This document shows positions 54,001 to 61,577 of a stretch of DNA of 64,000 nt, piece by piece. The position numbers and the translations under genes were made by a program. The stretch spans positions 682,001 through 746,000 of the forward strand of contig JVKJ01000005.1 in the NCBI GenBank assembly GCA_001054945.1. Direction: 5' to 3'. The stretch is from Corynebacterium falsenii (lineage in GTDB: Bacteria; Actinomycetota; Actinomycetes; Mycobacteriales; Mycobacteriaceae). Every line of letters starts with the position of its first letter. Within the stretch, counting starts at the first letter, position 1. The notes under the pieces are model-generated. The model was not told the DNA's origin. It saw nothing but the letters and a program-made list of their open reading frames with translations, and did no database searches.

Positions 54001-54372
54001 CCCCTGGTCAGAGCGCAGCTCACGGAACAGCCCCTCTTTTACTGCAGCGGCGGATTCCTTAGAGGGCGTGATGAACAGCACCTGGTCTGCTGACCCCCCG
54101 CGTCGCAGGAAGTTCACCACCGCATCGGTCAGCAAAGAGGTCTTGCCTGTGCCCGGGCCACCCAGAACGGCAAAAGGTTGGCGGTCGTCGATCTTCTCGC
54201 TGCCGTCCACCAACGCGGCCGCAATTCCCTGCCACGCTCGTGATGCGGCCCTCCCCCGCGTCTCCGCGCTATCGTCGCCGAGATTCAGCCTGACCTCGGG
54301 GACAGTGGCTGCTCCCATACGAACGCTGGGATCGAGAGCTGAGTCAGGGGCTGTGGGATTCCCGGAAGTCAT
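51025..54372 (-). CDS. adnA: Helicase-nuclease AdnA
   Basis: 1115 aa partner of AdnB. Walker A is GGPGTGKTSLLTDAVVNFL. Motif II is atypical (VIDDAHNLDP instead of DEYQD), and motif III reads AGDPDQCVFHFRGAD, so its ATPase is probably weaker. The C-terminal nuclease has RIVDFKTGS and QLRAYQFLL. The Fe-S cluster cysteines are ECALHFFF and the C-terminal CERCDFQSSC, as in AddB-type nucleases. The first residues are variable. It follows TIGR02569 by nine bases and overlaps adnB by four. Three motif copies lie inside the gene (52037, 52786, 53846). Confidence 0.94.
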   Translation of the reverse strand: MTSGNPTAPDSALDPSVRMGAATVPEVRLNLGDDSAETRGRAASRAWQGIAAALVDGSEKIDDRQPFAVLGGPGTGKTSLLTDAVVNFLRRGGSADQVLFITPSKESAAAVKEGLFRELRSDQGYAAAGAPVRSVHSWAFAVLRAIRQRRDEALPRLITGAEHDAEIRTFLEGDATDGRTYWPERVRPALTMVGFARQLRDVVLRATERGVTAGELTQLGRDYDKDMWTAAGEFLTEFQQAQRLSLSDNVNASELLHSTLNALRNHPEAQEILREIKGKLRLIVIDDAHNLDPAAAEFLEAFMQEGTRTILAGDPDQCVFHFRGADEAFLQRHARDSDRRIVLSTSRRLPSSVSEAVNALTNNLPSAGLRIPLLTAKDADEDRIRQIIADTRTAEKLHIANAVRRAHLEDGVPWEDIAVIVRSVGDIPALRRTLLSHNVPIHVDSTSVVLAEQPLVSVLLLACEAAYRPLSTSELERLMESTVGGADPVMVRRVNRALARAIASARVAGRELPVTSTGTPFRASDCLASILNGSATAEQREQWLSFFGPRELDVLDRVERVLVAGREALHAHESAEMVLWKVWQATELATQLQTRALRGGTAGSQADQDLDAVMSLFDFAGDFVERQPQATVHSFVSHVREQELPTGGRSRRGVRPGAVEILPAHAAAGQEWDTVIVAGVQEDSWPAGPTVGGLFSQLELVDLLDRDIEPGTKVSRLAEATLEERRLFLLAISRARRRTWVTATHNVSTEGDLASRFLEEIASVSTREEIEGAEGMDATESHPGIPRVLALEPLLAELRATVVDPDQHTEIRETAARNLAVMAREGVFGADPAHWWGMLEPSTDEPVVGRDGEVRLSPSKVERIEECALHFFFDQHRGAAESTEALSMGTAIHAIAEALIAGLSEEDALAAVRIVIAHVIQGSHWRQPAQVEKWEKAVRKLYKWLEKQHLLAATAQETASDGTRRAQTEVQLTAEIGHTDSGVQVRLSGRSDLLIHDESGETRIVDFKTGSSALSKADAQESMQLRAYQFLLSLQPDTNPGGAELVYVGTTAKSAAVRPQDPLTDEQAEEFRADVMRLAGIAAGPHFLATPGTWCERCDFQSSCPAVSAGRSVVQ

Positions 54373-54380
54373 GGGAACAA

Positions 54381-55307
54381 CTATCTCAAAGTTTCACGCG
54401 CCATGATGACTTCGGCGACGCGCGACAGTCCCTGCCACGCCTCGGGGTGCGAGGCCGGGAGCATCGCGTGCAGGAGCAGGCGATACAGCACCGCCCGGAC
54501 GGTGAGCTGCTCAAAATCCGGGATGTGTTTCCACCGATCAAGAAGGGCATCGGAGCCATTCGCCCAGGCCATGGCGTCCACAATGAGAAGCGCCACCGAC
54601 CACCCGGCGGGGTGCCAGGCGGGGATGAAATCGGTGAACATCGGGTCGGTGGAACCATCGAAAATGGTGCAGCCGATGACGTCCGCGTGAACGAGCTGGT
54701 CCTCAGCGCTGAGCTCCGTCCGCAGCTGCGCGACCTGCGCGGCCTTCGCAAGGGCTTCGGCCACGTCCTCGCGGGGAATCGAGGTCTGGTCCAGCACCGG
54801 CATCACCCATTGGGTCGGGTCCACGGCGAACGCGGCCGCATCCGCGGCATTGAAAATGTCAGCATCGGTCCACGCCGCACCCGCCTCCGGCGGCACCATG
54901 AAACTGGGCTTGTCCTCGCCCTTGAGCGCCTCGTTGAAGCGCAGTGCCGCCGCAGCCATTTCATCGAAGCGCGGTGCGCTGCTGCCGGACAGGAACGTCC
55001 GCGCCCGCCATCCGGAGACGGAATGCCGCCCGTCGCTGGAGACGATCGGCCGACTCACTCCCACCCCAGCGGGCCGGATCCGGGACATCGTCTTCGCAAT
55101 CCACGCGGCCCGCGCCTGGTCTCCGGCCTGACTCAACACCGCGCGGTCGCATCTCCATCCATAGCTCCATTCCGCGTCCAACTGCACCGGATTCGCGGTA
55201 GGCACTTGGAAACTCGCCAGGATGTGGGCAGGCGGCTGGCTCACCGCGGAGGCGGGAGAGGCAGGAGTCGCGGATGGCCCCCTGAAGAAACTGTTGAAGC
55301 TGTTCAC
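54381..55307 (-). CDS. TIGR02569-family protein (kinase-like fold)
   Basis: 308 aa actinobacterial protein resembling aminoglycoside phosphotransferases. A catalytic-loop-like HADVIGCTIF keeps the Asp but has Thr where kinases have Asn. FTDFIPAWHP sits where the metal-binding DFG-like motif would be. WCRxD-type segments near the N terminus (EWSYGWRCDRAVL) are family-specific. The gene lies just upstream of adnAB, as Rv3205c does. A true kinase activity is uncertain. Confidence 0.8.
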   Translation of the reverse strand: MNSFNSFFRGPSATPASPASAVSQPPAHILASFQVPTANPVQLDAEWSYGWRCDRAVLSQAGDQARAAWIAKTMSRIRPAGVGVSRPIVSSDGRHSVSGWRARTFLSGSSAPRFDEMAAAALRFNEALKGEDKPSFMVPPEAGAAWTDADIFNAADAAAFAVDPTQWVMPVLDQTSIPREDVAEALAKAAQVAQLRTELSAEDQLVHADVIGCTIFDGSTDPMFTDFIPAWHPAGWSVALLIVDAMAWANGSDALLDRWKHIPDFEQLTVRAVLYRLLLHAMLPASHPEAWQGLSRVAEVIMARETLR

Positions 55308-55311
55308 CGAG

Positions 55312-56406
55312 CTATCGCTCCTTGATCGGGTACGGCCACGGATTGGGGCGGCACGTGAACTCCGGATTGTCGTAGGACTCGTTGGGGTTCATGCGCTTGA
55401 GTTCGCCGTTGTTCAAGCTCAGCGTTTGCTGCATCATGATCGGCGCCAGAGCTCCGTCCTTCTGGCAGGGCTGGTGCGCCGCGAACCCCAGACCGTGGCC
55501 CACCTCGTGGTTGATCAGGTATTGCCGGTAACTGCCCAGGTCGCCGTCGAAAGGTAGGGCGCCGCGCACCCACCGCGACTCATTGAGTACCACCCGGTTT
55601 CCCTCACCGTAGAAACAGCTGGTCTCCAGCTTGAAGCTGTTGCCGCACACGTCCTCAGTGGTCTTCTGGGAGCTGAGCTGCAGTCGCAGGTCGGGCTTTT
55701 CGGTCGCTGTTTCCTTAATGTGCCGGAACTTGAACTTCCCCTCGCTCGTCCACCCCTTGGGATTGGTCAAGGTGGAATCGACCATGGCTGAAAAGGCATC
55801 GTCGCCACCGAAGTCAGCGGTGTTGATCGTGTCTTCGGCCTCGATGACGTAGGTGAACTCTTTGCCCGTGGTCCCGGCGTGCGCGCCGGGTTTGCCGATG
55901 GTTCGGTAGTTCCCAGTGCCCTCTTGAGTCACGGGCCCGCCGGGCGGAAGCTGTCCTTCGTTCGTGTCCCCGTAGCGCTCCTCGGGCACGGGCCCCTGTT
56001 CGGTGGCCGAGGGCACGGGCCCTTGGGAGGACGCTTCGTTATCTGTGCTTATTGCCGTATGGTCGTTTGCCGGATCGGGGGTCGCGCTTCCTCCGTCATT
56101 GCCGCGCAAGGCGTCGACCAGTACGAACACGGAGATGATCGCGATAGCCGCCACGGAGATGATCTTCCATCGATCGATGGGAGGTTTCTGGGGCTCGCGG
56201 CGCCGCTTTCCTCCCCGGGGTGCAGTGGGGTCCACGTCAGGACGCCACCGCTTCGAGGAACCCGATCCATAACCCCGTGGGCTGTCCCAGCGTGATGCCC
56301 CTTGGCGAGAGTGGACATCCCTTTTCGGTTCCGGAATCCTCAGTTCTTCCCTCTTGACCCGTGGGCGTGGCAACGGCTCTCGGGAGTGGCGCGGATTAGT
56401 GGTCAT
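55312..56406 (-). CDS. DUF3152 membrane-anchored metzincin-like protease
   Basis: 364 aa. A basic cytoplasmic N terminus of about 80 residues, one membrane helix (82-100, IISVAAIAIISVFVLVDAL), a Pro/Glu linker and an outside domain. The zinc site is HEVGHGLGFAAH, the extended HExxHxxGxxxH of metzincins, with a Met-turn-like IMMQQ about 20 residues later. Four Cys in the outer domain could make disulfides. It matches Rv3207c in order. Outside proteolysis is inferred; no activity is known to me. It ends four bases before the TIGR02569 start. Confidence 0.85.
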   Translation of the reverse strand: MTTNPRHSREPLPRPRVKREELRIPEPKRDVHSRQGASRWDSPRGYGSGSSKRWRPDVDPTAPRGGKRRREPQKPPIDRWKIISVAAIAIISVFVLVDALRGNDGGSATPDPANDHTAISTDNEASSQGPVPSATEQGPVPEERYGDTNEGQLPPGGPVTQEGTGNYRTIGKPGAHAGTTGKEFTYVIEAEDTINTADFGGDDAFSAMVDSTLTNPKGWTSEGKFKFRHIKETATEKPDLRLQLSSQKTTEDVCGNSFKLETSCFYGEGNRVVLNESRWVRGALPFDGDLGSYRQYLINHEVGHGLGFAAHQPCQKDGALAPIMMQQTLSLNNGELKRMNPNESYDNPEFTCRPNPWPYPIKER

Positions 56407-56432
56407 GACGACGTGTGACGGCTAGCGGAGGA

Positions 56433-56660
56433 TCAAATAAATCCGACGGAGCGGGGCTTGCTCGTCCCGACCTCGACATACGCAACCTGGTTGCGAACCA
56501 GGATGAAGCGGGAACCCTTCGTGTCCTGGAGGATCGTGGTGGCGCTGTCATCGGACGAGGCCAGGAAATCCTGCAGCTGTGTAACGATCGCTTCCTGATC
56601 CTGGTCACTAGTAACGGTGACTTCGCGACCGGTGTGGACTAAACCAATCTTGATCTGCAT
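56433..56660 (-). CDS. DUF3107 small protein (TB9.4-like)
   Basis: 75 aa protein starting MQIKIGLVHTGREV, typical of the conserved actinobacterial DUF3107 family (Rv3208A). No catalytic motif is seen. The ATG has an AAGGATGGG stretch upstream at reasonable distance. It is divergent from the DEAD-box helicase gene and just upstream of the DUF3152 gene on the same strand. Confidence 0.85.
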   Translation of the reverse strand: MQIKIGLVHTGREVTVTSDQDQEAIVTQLQDFLASSDDSATTILQDTKGSRFILVRNQVAYVEVGTSKPRSVGFI

Positions 56661-56762
56661 CTACAGCTACCCATCCTTCGGAGTGTGATCATGTAATTTC
56701 TTCACGTGCAGTAGTGTGACCATCATAACTGGACAGTTTCCATACGCTACCGAGGAGGACCC

Positions 56763-58073
56763 GTGAGCTCGTCTACTTTCCTGGAATTGGGAGTAGCGGC
56801 GGAAATCTGCGAAGGGCTGGCGGATAGAAATATTTCGGAGGCCTTTGCCATCCAACAGCTCACGCTTCCTGTAGCTCTTCGAGGCAAAGACGTGATCGGC
56901 CAGGCTCGCACGGGGATGGGCAAGACCTATGCTTTCGGCATTCCTGTGCTGGATCGGGTTTTTGATGACGCCTCCGTCACCCCGCTCGATGGCAGCGTCC
57001 GCGCTCTCATCGTGGTCCCTACCCGCGAGCTATGCCTCCAGGTCACGTCCGACCTGCAGATCGCGTCCTCCCACCTGAAGATCACGGAAGATGGCGGACG
57101 ACCGATGCGGGTCCAGGCCATCTACGGTGGGGTTTCGATCGAGAATCAACGCACGGCTCTCCGCGACGGCGCGGACGTGGTCGTGGGAACCCCGGGCCGA
57201 CTGCTCGACCTGTATAAGCAGGGAGTGCTGGCGTTGAGATCTGTGGAAATCGCCGTGCTGGACGAGGCTGACGAGATGCTCGACCAGGGCTTTCTCGAGG
57301 ATGTCCAGGAGCTCCTTGCTGCCACCGACTCCGGTCGGCAAACGCTGCTCTTTTCGGCCACCATGCCCGGACCGATTATGGCTCTGACGAGGGAGTTCAT
57401 GCAGTCCCCCATCATGATCCAGGCGGATTCGGGAGCAACTGAGGCCACCCACCAATCAACCCGACAGATCGTCTTCCAATCGCACAAGCTGGACCGGATG
57501 TCCGCGCTATCGCGCGTGCTGCAAACCCCGGGGAGAGGCAGCGCCATCGTGTTCTGCCGAACCAAGCGGCAGGCTGCGTTTGTGGCCAAGGACCTCGCAG
57601 AATTCGGATTCCGGGTCGGCGCCGTCCACGGAGACATGAAGCAGAACGAGCGGGAAGAATCACTTCGCGATTTCCGGCAACGACACATCGACATCATGGT
57701 CGCGACGGATGTGGCAGCTCGCGGTATCGACGTGGATGACGTGACCCACGTGATCAACTACCAAGCTCCCGAAGACGAGAGAACCTACGTCCACCGCATC
57801 GGGCGCACCGGGCGAGCGGGGAAAGCCGGCACCGCGGTCACTCTCCTGGGCTGGGACGAGGTCGATCGATGGAACACCATCAGCAGTGCACTGGACCTGG
57901 GATTAGCTGATCCACCGCAATGGTTCTCCAACTCCCCAGATTTCCTCGCGGAGTTCGACTTACCATCCGATGTTCACGACTCGGTCGGCCCAGCCCAACA
58001 GCTCGGCGGCTCTCAGTCCGCCCTGGCGCCAGCCCAGATGCGAGGCAAAAGTCTGCGAGGTAACCGCCGTTGA
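56763..58073 (+). CDS. DEAD-box RNA helicase (RhlE-like)
   Basis: 436 aa. GTG start with GAGGAGG four bases upstream. Motifs: Q-motif region, Walker A ARTGMGKT (Lys54), PTREL, TPGR, DEAD (167-170), SATMP, CRTKRQA, VAARGID and HRIGRTGRAG. The usual Ser/Ala in the P-loop is Met (GMGKT). The short C-terminal tail is basic. It would remodel RNA or ribosome intermediates. The next gene starts inside its stop codon region (TTGA overlap). Confidence 0.93.
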   Translation: MSSSTFLELGVAAEICEGLADRNISEAFAIQQLTLPVALRGKDVIGQARTGMGKTYAFGIPVLDRVFDDASVTPLDGSVRALIVVPTRELCLQVTSDLQIASSHLKITEDGGRPMRVQAIYGGVSIENQRTALRDGADVVVGTPGRLLDLYKQGVLALRSVEIAVLDEADEMLDQGFLEDVQELLAATDSGRQTLLFSATMPGPIMALTREFMQSPIMIQADSGATEATHQSTRQIVFQSHKLDRMSALSRVLQTPGRGSAIVFCRTKRQAAFVAKDLAEFGFRVGAVHGDMKQNEREESLRDFRQRHIDIMVATDVAARGIDVDDVTHVINYQAPEDERTYVHRIGRTGRAGKAGTAVTLLGWDEVDRWNTISSALDLGLADPPQWFSNSPDFLAEFDLPSDVHDSVGPAQQLGGSQSALAPAQMRGKSLRGNRR

Positions 58074-59302
58074 TCCCAGCGCCTGAACAACGGACGAGGA
58101 AAGACCTCGCCGCGACCGCTGCCACCGCTGCCACCGCATTGGCTGCCGGGGTTGGCATTTGGGCCTTCTCCGATGCCCGCGCAGTCGATCACCACCCCAA
58201 CCTCGCCGCCGCTCACCCCCGTCCGGAATCCGCAGCCCCTGCTCAGGTGCACCAGGTTTGGGACAGCGTGGATGAGGCGAAGGATCTCACTGTGTCTCGC
58301 GACGGCGTCCTCACCAGAGAGGGCGAGCACCTCCACATGAAGGGCGCCGGCGAGGGCGAGGAACTGTGGAGCTATGTGCGCGACCGCGAGGTGTGCGGAA
58401 CGGCTCCTCAGAGCCACCGGGTTGTCGCGGTGTTCCGAGGCCCGAAGGGGTGCGGACAAGCCGTCAGCTTCGAGTCGAGCAGCGGAAAATACCAGTACAC
58501 CAGAGACGCGCTCTCCTCCCCCGACGTGGAGGTATTCGCGGGCTCCAACAAAGTGGGGCTTGTCTCGCCCGCTCGGGTGGAGCTGTGGCGATCTGACCTG
58601 GTCCGGACCGTGGAGGTCGGGAAGCAGGAAGCACCGGCGCAACCACACTTGCAGGAGCACACGGACTGCGAGTTCACCTCCGCCATGGTGCGAACAGACA
58701 TGCTGGCCACGGCGCAACGCTGCCCAGGGGAGGATAAAAAGCTGGTGCGGCTGCTGAAAGCCACCCCGGACAGCAGCGACAAGCCCGAAACGATCCACGA
58801 GTTCACAGTGCCCGACGGTTCGGAGCTAGTGGCCATCGGCAAAGATCGCGCGGCGATCTACGTGCCGGATCAACATCCGCGTCTTCAAGTATTGGAGAAA
58901 TCTGGGGCGTTTCAGGAATTCCCGATGCCCGCGGCGCCCACCATGGAGAGGCCCGCCTCCACGGACACGCCCGGCCTCCAGCAGCCCCAGACGCAAGATC
59001 TCCCTCACGCGATGACGTGGTGGGACGGCGCTCGGTTGCAGGCCTTCCGACCCAGCACCCTAGAACCGATGTTTGCCGTGGAAGGCGCGCTCGGCACCGG
59101 TGACACGATGGGCGATCAGCTCCTCGTCCCAGTCAGAGAGGGAATCGCCGTGGTCAACCCCACCGACGGGCACGTTGAGCGCACGATTCCCGTCCCACGG
59201 GAGCAGCACAGCGCCGAAGCGACAGAGCCCATCACCCTTCGCGTGCTGGGCGATACGATAATAGAAAAGCGCGGCGACCACGTCACCGCGCTTCGGGGTT
59301 AA
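58070..59302 (+). CDS. Exported beta-propeller-like protein (Rv3212-like)
   Basis: 410 aa with a TTG start that overlaps the helicase stop (TTGA), so translation is coupled. An N-terminal hydrophobic segment (residues 13-33) anchors or exports it. The rest shows repeated beta segments in the style of a WD/PQQ propeller (VEVFAGSNKVGLVSPARVEL, DGARLQAFRPSTLEPMFAVE) and two Cys pairs. No enzyme motif is seen. The homologue sits after rhlE in mycobacteria too. Function unknown. Confidence 0.8.
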   Translation: MIPAPEQRTRKDLAATAATAATALAAGVGIWAFSDARAVDHHPNLAAAHPRPESAAPAQVHQVWDSVDEAKDLTVSRDGVLTREGEHLHMKGAGEGEELWSYVRDREVCGTAPQSHRVVAVFRGPKGCGQAVSFESSSGKYQYTRDALSSPDVEVFAGSNKVGLVSPARVELWRSDLVRTVEVGKQEAPAQPHLQEHTDCEFTSAMVRTDMLATAQRCPGEDKKLVRLLKATPDSSDKPETIHEFTVPDGSELVAIGKDRAAIYVPDQHPRLQVLEKSGAFQEFPMPAAPTMERPASTDTPGLQQPQTQDLPHAMTWWDGARLQAFRPSTLEPMFAVEGALGTGDTMGDQLLVPVREGIAVVNPTDGHVERTIPVPREQHSAEATEPITLRVLGDTIIEKRGDHVTALRG

Positions 59303-59334
59303 TTAACGCTCGATCCGCAAAGGATGCGTGCAGA

Positions 59335-59781
59335 TCACTTAAATGTGGCCGCCGACCAGTGGACAGCCGCGGAGTTAAAGAGCAGCCCCAACCCCAGCAG
59401 TGCCATCCCAGCCGTGGGGATCCCCAGTTCCGGCCGCCCGGAGATGAACATGTAGATGGATACTGGAATCAAGCACAGCTGAATCATCAAGATGGGCCCC
59501 CGCCCCCAACGCTTCCCCTTTCGCAGGGCCATCCCGGCAGCCAGCTCACCGCCGAAGATGAGAAAGAACCACACTGCTGTCCAAAATCCACTGATCTTCG
59601 CGCCTGGATCGTGGAAGCCACCCGCAAACCGAACAAGCAGCAACAGCCCGTACGCGACCCCCGCAACGCCCTGTGCAATTCCCAAAGCAGCCGCCCACTT
59701 GATCGGCTGCGGCGGCACATCCTGCAGCTCGCTTTCGGGCTGAGAGGTTCGCGAGGACACGGCATTTTTCTTGGCTCCCAT
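59335..59781 (-). CDS. Small four-TM membrane protein (Rv3217c-like)
   Basis: 148 aa with about four hydrophobic segments (WAAALGIAQGVAGVAYGLLL, FWTAVWFFLIFGGELAAGMA, MIQLCLIPVSIYMFISG, MALLGLGLLFNSAAV). The frame is open much further upstream, but the ATG at 59781 has AGGA at suitable spacing, and longer versions would run into the divergent kinase gene. Function unknown. Confidence 0.82.
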   Translation of the reverse strand: MGAKKNAVSSRTSQPESELQDVPPQPIKWAAALGIAQGVAGVAYGLLLLVRFAGGFHDPGAKISGFWTAVWFFLIFGGELAAGMALRKGKRWGRGPILMIQLCLIPVSIYMFISGRPELGIPTAGMALLGLGLLFNSAAVHWSAATFK

Positions 59782-59801
59782 GCCGCTCATCCTAAAACAA
59801 C

Positions 59802-59807
59802 TACGCT
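59802..59807 (+). promoter_or_regulatory. -10 element of a leaderless promoter (lipid kinase gene)
   Basis: TACGCT ends seven bases before the GTG at 59815. No Shine-Dalgarno sequence is present, so a leaderless transcript is likely. Confidence 0.4.
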
Positions 59808-59814
59808 GGGCACA

Positions 59815-60885
59815 GTGAAACTCCTCCTGATCTCCAATCCGAACTCCACGAGCATCAGTGCGGAGGCCATTCGCTCCATCATTCCGACCCTCCGCTCCGC
59901 CCCGGGTGCGAGGATCCGCACGGAATTTACGCACGCCCCCGGCCACGCTGAGAGCATTGCTCGCCGCGCCACCACCGAAGAGTGGGATGCGATCATCGCC
60001 GTCGGAGGGGATGGCACCGTGTCCGAAATCATTAATGGGCTGCTGCCGGCACCGGGTTCGGTGGCGTCCCCAGACTCCCCCAACCCCCACCTCACCCCTG
60101 AAGGTTCGAGCCCGACCCTGGCAATCGTGCCCACCGGTTCCGCCAACGTCTTCGCGCGCGCCGTGGGTTACTCCCCCGACCCCAGGCGGGCGGCTGAGCA
60201 GATCGTCGAGGGGCTCAACTCGGGCGCCACTCGGATGGTGGGCCTGGGGGCCTGGTCACGGACCCCGGAGCACAGGGAAAGCTTCCGGTGGTTCGCGGTC
60301 AACGCTGGGATGGGTTTGGACGCCACCGTGATCCGCGATATGGATATGGCGAGAAAATCCGGGGCAATCGCTTCCCCCGCCCACTACCTGCTGATGTCCG
60401 TGCGGACATGGCGGCGTGGTGTGGCCGAGCCGCCGCATCTGCTCGTCGAAGGGGTCGGGAGATCGGGCAATGCCTTCACACACGAAGATTTGCCGCTGGC
60501 TGTTGTGTGCCACACGGACCCGTGGACATATGTGGGAAGCCACCCAGTGCGCACCAATCCGGGCAAGGGGCTGGACGACGGCCTGTCTCTGTTCGGCTTA
60601 ACTTCGCTGAAGACTCCGAGCGCAGTGAAAGTCGCGGCGGAATTGCTGCGGTCATCGAATCCGAACCGCGTTCCGGAGCGGTTGGCGAAGGAGGCCGATA
60701 CGAAGTCTGTGGCGGTGCGGTTCGATGATTGCGCGCGAGTGTTGGTGGAATCCCGAGACGGTGGCGGGCGAAATCTGAGCCCGCTTCCCTTGCAGGTAGA
60801 TGGCGAATTCCAGGGCGAATCAGAGCGAGCGGAATTCCGTTTCATCCCCGATTGCCTTCACATTGTGGCCCCGGGTCGGCGGTAG
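59815..60885 (+). CDS. Diacylglycerol kinase-like lipid kinase (YegS/DagK family)
   Basis: 356 aa. The DAGK catalytic N domain shows ISNPNS, AVGGDGTVSEIINGL and IVPTGSANVFARAVG; the C domain has VNAGMGLDATVI and LDDGLSLFGL. It phosphorylates a lipid or sphingoid-type substrate at the membrane. The order matches Rv3218, upstream of whiB1. A Pro/Ser-rich insertion (about residues 80-97, with motif copy 60061) interrupts the normal fold between the GGDGT and PTGSAN motifs. The GTG start at 59815 is chosen from the -10 position and family length; the frame opens far upstream. Confidence 0.9.
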   Translation: MKLLLISNPNSTSISAEAIRSIIPTLRSAPGARIRTEFTHAPGHAESIARRATTEEWDAIIAVGGDGTVSEIINGLLPAPGSVASPDSPNPHLTPEGSSPTLAIVPTGSANVFARAVGYSPDPRRAAEQIVEGLNSGATRMVGLGAWSRTPEHRESFRWFAVNAGMGLDATVIRDMDMARKSGAIASPAHYLLMSVRTWRRGVAEPPHLLVEGVGRSGNAFTHEDLPLAVVCHTDPWTYVGSHPVRTNPGKGLDDGLSLFGLTSLKTPSAVKVAAELLRSSNPNRVPERLAKEADTKSVAVRFDDCARVLVESRDGGGRNLSPLPLQVDGEFQGESERAEFRFIPDCLHIVAPGRR

Positions 60886-60925
60886 CCTCTTACCCGCTAT
60901 CCACATGAGAGCCAAATTAACCTAA

Positions 60926-60941
60926 TGTGACGTTACTCACA
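60926..60941. promoter_or_regulatory. GlxR/CRP-type binding site
   Basis: TGTGA-CGTTAC-TCACA is an exact match to the cAMP receptor consensus TGTGA-N6-TCACA used by GlxR and mycobacterial CRP. It lies upstream of whiB1, whose M. tuberculosis homologue is a known target of CRP (Rv3676). Confidence 0.8.
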
Positions 60942-61006
60942 CTTTGAGGTTCACCTCTAGCCAGGCTCCAATTTCCGTGCCATACTTCTCCGAGTAACCA
61001 ATCAGG

Positions 61007-61018
61007 AACCAACTGGTT
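61007..61018. promoter_or_regulatory. Inverted repeat AACCA-AC-TGGTT
   Basis: Perfect 5-bp arms within a stretch where AACCA recurs three more times, 66 bases past the GlxR site and 262 bases before whiB1. It is a candidate operator or leader structure. Confidence 0.3.
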
Positions 61019-61279
61019 AATTCCAAACCAACGGAACCTGAATTCCGGCGAGAAGCCGTTGCACGCTCGATGCCCCAGAACGGGTCATGGCGTGCGCGCC
61101 ACGTCGCTTACATTCCTCTGTCACTCCGAGGGATGCGCCGATGATCTGGCTCTCCACGACGCACGGATCTCACCCCAATTTTGATTCCAACTGACGACTA
61201 ACCACGTCTGGTGCCTTTGGCGCGCGTTGACGACGCGTGGCCTTGTGGCGCTGGGCACACAACACGAAAGGTACTCATC

Positions 61280-61540
61280 ATGGATTGGCGCCACGAAGCA
61301 ATCTGCCGCGGAGAAGACCCAGAACTGTTCTTCCCAGTTGGCAACTCCGGTCCGGCCCTGGCTCAGATCGGCCGCGCAAAGCTGGTCTGCAACACCTGCC
61401 CTGTGACCTCCCAGTGCCTCGCTTGGGCCATCGAGTCCGGCCAGGATGCCGGCGTGTGGGGCGGCATGTCCGAGGACGAGCGCCGCGCCCTGAAGCGCCG
61501 CAACAACCGCGGTCGCACCCGCACCCGCACTGCCGTTTAA
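61280..61540 (+). CDS. WhiB-family Fe-S regulator (WhiB1/WhcE-like)
   Basis: 86 aa. The four cluster cysteines are Cys9, Cys37, Cys40 and Cys46 (AIC...CNTCPVTSQC). The GVWGGMSEDERR turn precedes a basic DNA-binding tail (KRRNNRGRTRTR). The ATG at 61280 has AAAGG ten bases upstream and gives the canonical MDWRHEAIC start; the frame itself is open from 61211. WhiB1 proteins bind the primary sigma factor and respond to nitric oxide. In C. glutamicum the sigH-linked member is WhcE. The GlxR site upstream suggests cAMP control. Confidence 0.93.
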   Translation: MDWRHEAICRGEDPELFFPVGNSGPALAQIGRAKLVCNTCPVTSQCLAWAIESGQDAGVWGGMSEDERRALKRRNNRGRTRTRTAV

Positions 61541-61577
61541 GAATAATCAGCGGCTCGACAGCGCCGCTGCCCCTCGT

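Larger units (their letters stand above)
3877..60326. repeat. Dispersed 8-mer GGACGCCA, 28 copies (coordinates in evidence)
   Basis: This entry spans the first to last copy; each copy is 8-9 bases. Plus-strand copies start at 3877, 6512, 10389, 13782, 16785, 22901, 26013, 28689, 33665, 39910, 41757, 46133, 48059, 52786, 56240 and 60318. Minus-strand copies lie at 5280, 7047, 9517, 14156, 19752, 28042, 33751, 48405, 52037, 53846, 54571 and 60061. Nineteen read GGACGCCAC, seven GGACGCCAT and two GGACGCCAG. Base composition alone predicts about four. Many copies carry T/AT-rich bases and extra Gs on the left (TTTGGGGACGCCAC, ATTTAGGGACGCCAC). Confidence 0.7.
60886..61279. other. whiB1 control region with long leader
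   Basis: 394 bases without a gene. It holds a perfect GlxR/CRP site (60926-60941), an AACCA-AC-TGGTT inverted repeat (61007-61018) among several AACCA repeats, and a leader of up to 300 bases before whiB1. Such a long leader could carry RNA-level control. Confidence 0.55.

Noticed and set aside
3877..60326. GGACGCCA as a strand-polarised FtsK/KOPS-type or replication-skew motif
   Set aside because: Orientation is nearly balanced (16 plus, 12 minus) across the window, unlike polarised segregation motifs.
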